Source: Erythrobacter sp. ANT-B3C2 (GTDB lineage Bacteria > Pseudomonadota > Alphaproteobacteria > Sphingomonadales > Sphingomonadaceae). From it: a stretch of DNA of 40,657 nucleotides. The notes under the pieces were generated by a model. The model saw only the letters and a list, made by a program, of their open reading frames with translations, made no database searches and was not told the DNA's origin. This document shows positions 39,569 through 40,657 of this stretch, piece after piece (position 1 is the first letter of the stretch; every line of letters starts with the position of its first letter). The translations under genes were made by a program, and so were the position numbers. The DNA is taken from assembly GCA_001683845.1 (NCBI GenBank), contig LXQI01000026.1, forward strand, positions 1-40,657, in the 5' to 3' direction.

Positions 39569-39717
39569 GCTCGTCTCCTCCCGTTCGACGCGTTGGTGGC
39601 GCGCCTGATAGCCGACTTTCAAGACCGCGCCATGTCCTTCCCAGACGGCGCGGTGTCGTCATTAGCGCGTATTATAATGCGTAGCATCAAGATACGCGAT
39701 CCGGTTCGACACTGCGG
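39569..39717. promoter_or_regulatory. Divergent control region between qseM-like and qseC-like genes
   Basis: A perfect TATAAT lies at 39673-39678 on the plus strand and another, overlapping by four bases, at 39676-39671 on the minus strand (the shared ATTATAAT). Around them CGCGTAT (39666-39672) and ATACGCG (39692-39698) form an inverted repeat. This is the most AT-rich spot nearby. Overlapping -10 boxes mean the two promoters should compete, and the repeat is a candidate repressor site. The -35 boxes are weak. Confidence 0.6.
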
Positions 39718-39939
39718 ATGGATATCCGCAGAACCTTCGGCGGCAACATGCGCCGGTTCCGGCTAGCCGCCGGGCTCAGCCAGGAAGCGGTGGCCGAGCG
39801 CATGAGCGTCGATCGCGCTCATGTCAGCAGCATGGAGCGAGGCCAGCAGAACGTCACCTTGCTAACCCTTTGGGCGGCGTCAGAGGCGCTCGGCATCCGG
39901 CCAGCCCTGCTCCTTGAAGAGGAGGCCGCCTCGTCGTAG
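39718..39939 (+). CDS. XRE-family HTH repressor, QseC-like
   Basis: The protein is 73 aa and is almost entirely a Cro/cI helix-turn-helix: FGGNMRRFRLAAGLSQEAVAERMSVDRAHVSSMERGQQNVTLLTLWAASEALGI. Size and placement opposite the DUF2285 antiactivator match QseC, which sets the switch between qseM expression and release of transfer. The ribosome-binding site is weak, so translation may be low. Many unrelated XRE repressors look alike, so the equivalence rests on context. Confidence 0.85.
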   Translation: MDIRRTFGGNMRRFRLAAGLSQEAVAERMSVDRAHVSSMERGQQNVTLLTLWAASEALGIRPALLLEEEAASS

Positions 39940-40010
39940 CGAAGTGCGCTAATCCGCGGTATAGTTCGTCGCATCTGGCTGGGACTGGAGCGTTGTTGGG
40001 AGGCCCGCGC

Positions 40011-40313
40011 ATGGCAAAGAAGCTTCGACTTCGTCGTAGATACCTAGCTGAGTTCAATCGCTGTCTCGGAGACAACATCGGTCGAGTAATCCGACGGCTC
40101 GACCGATTGGGCTACGACATCGAGCGGGTGCCGCAGCTTACGGCGCTCAAAATCACCCCGCCACGGGGCGGCGACTTCTCCGGATTAAAAAGTGACCTGA
40201 GCGCGCTGCTCCAGCCGCGTCGAGGCTCCCTAACCTTGGCGTCGAGTTCAGGAAGGAGTTGGTCGTGCAGCATGCGCGGCAATCGTCCCGGTGACTTCGT
40301 CCGCATCTTTTAG
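40011..40313 (+). CDS. Small basic protein of unknown function
   Basis: The protein is 100 aa from ATG 40011, seven bases after GGAGG; a GTG/TTG-type extension to 39993 is less likely. The first 20 residues are very basic (KKLRLRRR), followed by a helical RVIRRLDRLGYDIERVPQ and then a Ser/Arg-rich tail. I do not recognise it. It follows the XRE gene on the same strand by 71 bp and may be in its transcript. The basic character suggests nucleic acid binding. Confidence 0.55.
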   Translation: MAKKLRLRRRYLAEFNRCLGDNIGRVIRRLDRLGYDIERVPQLTALKITPPRGGDFSGLKSDLSALLQPRRGSLTLASSSGRSWSCSMRGNRPGDFVRIF

Positions 40314-40329
40314 ACGACTGCACAAGTAG

Positions 40330-40359
40330 CGCCCCGCCCGGGCGGACCCGGGCGGGGCG
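40330..40359. terminator. 13-bp GC hairpin between convergent genes
   Basis: CGCCCCGCCCGGG (40330-40342) pairs perfectly with CCCGGGCGGGGCG (40347-40359) around CGGA. It lies between the stops of the small basic protein and the DUF736 gene, so it can end transcription from both sides. T-runs are absent on either side. Confidence 0.65.
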
Positions 40360-40369
40360 TCTGGCTGGC

Positions 40370-40657
40370 TCAGTCGCCGTTGCGCTTGGCGGGGCGGGAC
40401 CAGATGAGGCTGTAGGTGCCGCCTTCCTCGTCGTCGAAGAGGTTGGCGTAGATGGGGGCGTTGAAGCTGGGATCGTCGAGCTTCAGGCCGAGGTACTCGC
40501 GACCCTCGTTCGAGGTCTTGCTCCAGGCGGCGCCGATCTCGGCCTTGCCCACCATCACACGGTGGGAGGGGGCGTTGTCGTTGGCCCGGTTGGTCTCGGG
40601 GACGATGCGGACGCCCTTGGCCTGGACGCTGAGGGTGACGATGTCGCCGGTGTAGTC
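40370..40657 (-). CDS. DUF736 protein (5' end beyond the window)
   Basis: The reading frame stays open to the last base of the window, giving 95 visible residues that begin DYTGDIVTLSVQAKGVRIVP; an internal start at 40558 would drop conserved sequence. EIGAAWSKTSNEGREYLGLKLDDPSFNAPIYANL and a closing YSLIWSRP are the DUF736 signature. Such genes sit at the edge of the accessory end of many proteobacterial ICEs and plasmids. The function is unknown. A GC hairpin follows the stop. Confidence 0.88.
   Translation of the reverse strand, partial: DYTGDIVTLSVQAKGVRIVPETNRANDNAPSHRVMVGKAEIGAAWSKTSNEGREYLGLKLDDPSFNAPIYANLFDDEEGGTYSLIWSRPAKRNGD

Noticed and set aside
1-40657. CRISPR arrays, toxin-antitoxin pairs or a defence locus
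   Set aside because: No regularly spaced repeat array longer than the three iterons, and no adjacent small gene pair with toxin-antitoxin features, was found by eye; the relaxase, Rep and RHH genes are explained by conjugation and maintenance.

Overview
The window is GC-rich, densely packed DNA of an alphaproteobacterium, most likely a sphingomonad or rhizobial relative. This is inferred from protein style, ATGA-coupled operons and the conjugation gene set; no rRNA or housekeeping marker fixes the genus. It reads as the conjugation, maintenance and control half of an integrative and conjugative element (ICE) in the right half (about 19.8-40.7 kb), joined to a cargo or accessory region on the left (1-19.8 kb). 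No integrase, luxI/traR or complete tRNA gene is inside the window.

Left cargo, block 1 (1-10.7 kb). The window opens with what looks like the tip of an IS21-family element and a degraded tRNA-Leu-like 3' end. A TetR repressor is divergent from an efflux operon: lipoprotein adaptor, RND pump and NodT-type outer-membrane lipoprotein, followed by a DUF2141 protein, a short-chain dehydrogenase, a membrane protein and a MATE exporter. Two adjacent palindromes with a tetO-like core lie on the shared promoter. The block ends in about 590 bp that hold a tRNA-Arg(CCG) 3' remnant, a second tRNA-Leu-like end and a second Arg-like end. These look like scars of past site-specific integration.

Left cargo, block 2 (10.8-19.9 kb). 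A LysR regulator is divergent from a cupin / DapA-family lyase / Cys-rich winged-helix-like protein / peroxiredoxin operon. Convergent to it is a seven-gene operon running leftward: a MarR regulator with a four-cysteine tail, a secreted protein, an AhpD-like protein, a TlpA/peroxiredoxin-fold protein, a class I glutamine amidotransferase, a YggS-type PLP protein and a truncated haemoglobin. A perfect 17-bp palindrome precedes the MarR gene. This block looks like redox or nitrosative stress handling. A second LysR gene ends overlapping the conjugation region.

ICE core (19.8-40.7 kb), almost entirely on the minus strand. Reading in the direction of transcription from the right: a DUF736 gene (cut by the window edge); a divergent small XRE repressor and QseM-like DUF2285 protein; a split FseA-type activator with a +1 frameshift site (CGA TTT C) between its DUF6499-type and DUF2285 halves; an AlpA/RdfS-like excisionase; a RepA-type initiator with three iterons; ParA and a ribbon-helix-helix protein; DUF2840; TraF peptidase; lytic transglycosylase; an oriT-like region with an IncP-type nic core; a DUF3363-type relaxase; TraG coupling protein; CopG; then trbB-C-D-E-J-K-L-F-G-I and DUF2274.

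The most notable system is the compact regulatory toggle at 37.9-39.9 kb. It has the parts described for ICEMlSymR7A of Mesorhizobium (FseA made by +1 slippage of tRNA-Phe from UUU to UUC, QseM antiactivator, QseC-type repressor, RdfS excisionase), but here it sits next to a RepA/iteron/ParA replication-partition module and a redox/efflux cargo. All boundaries and functions are read by eye from sequence, without database searches.
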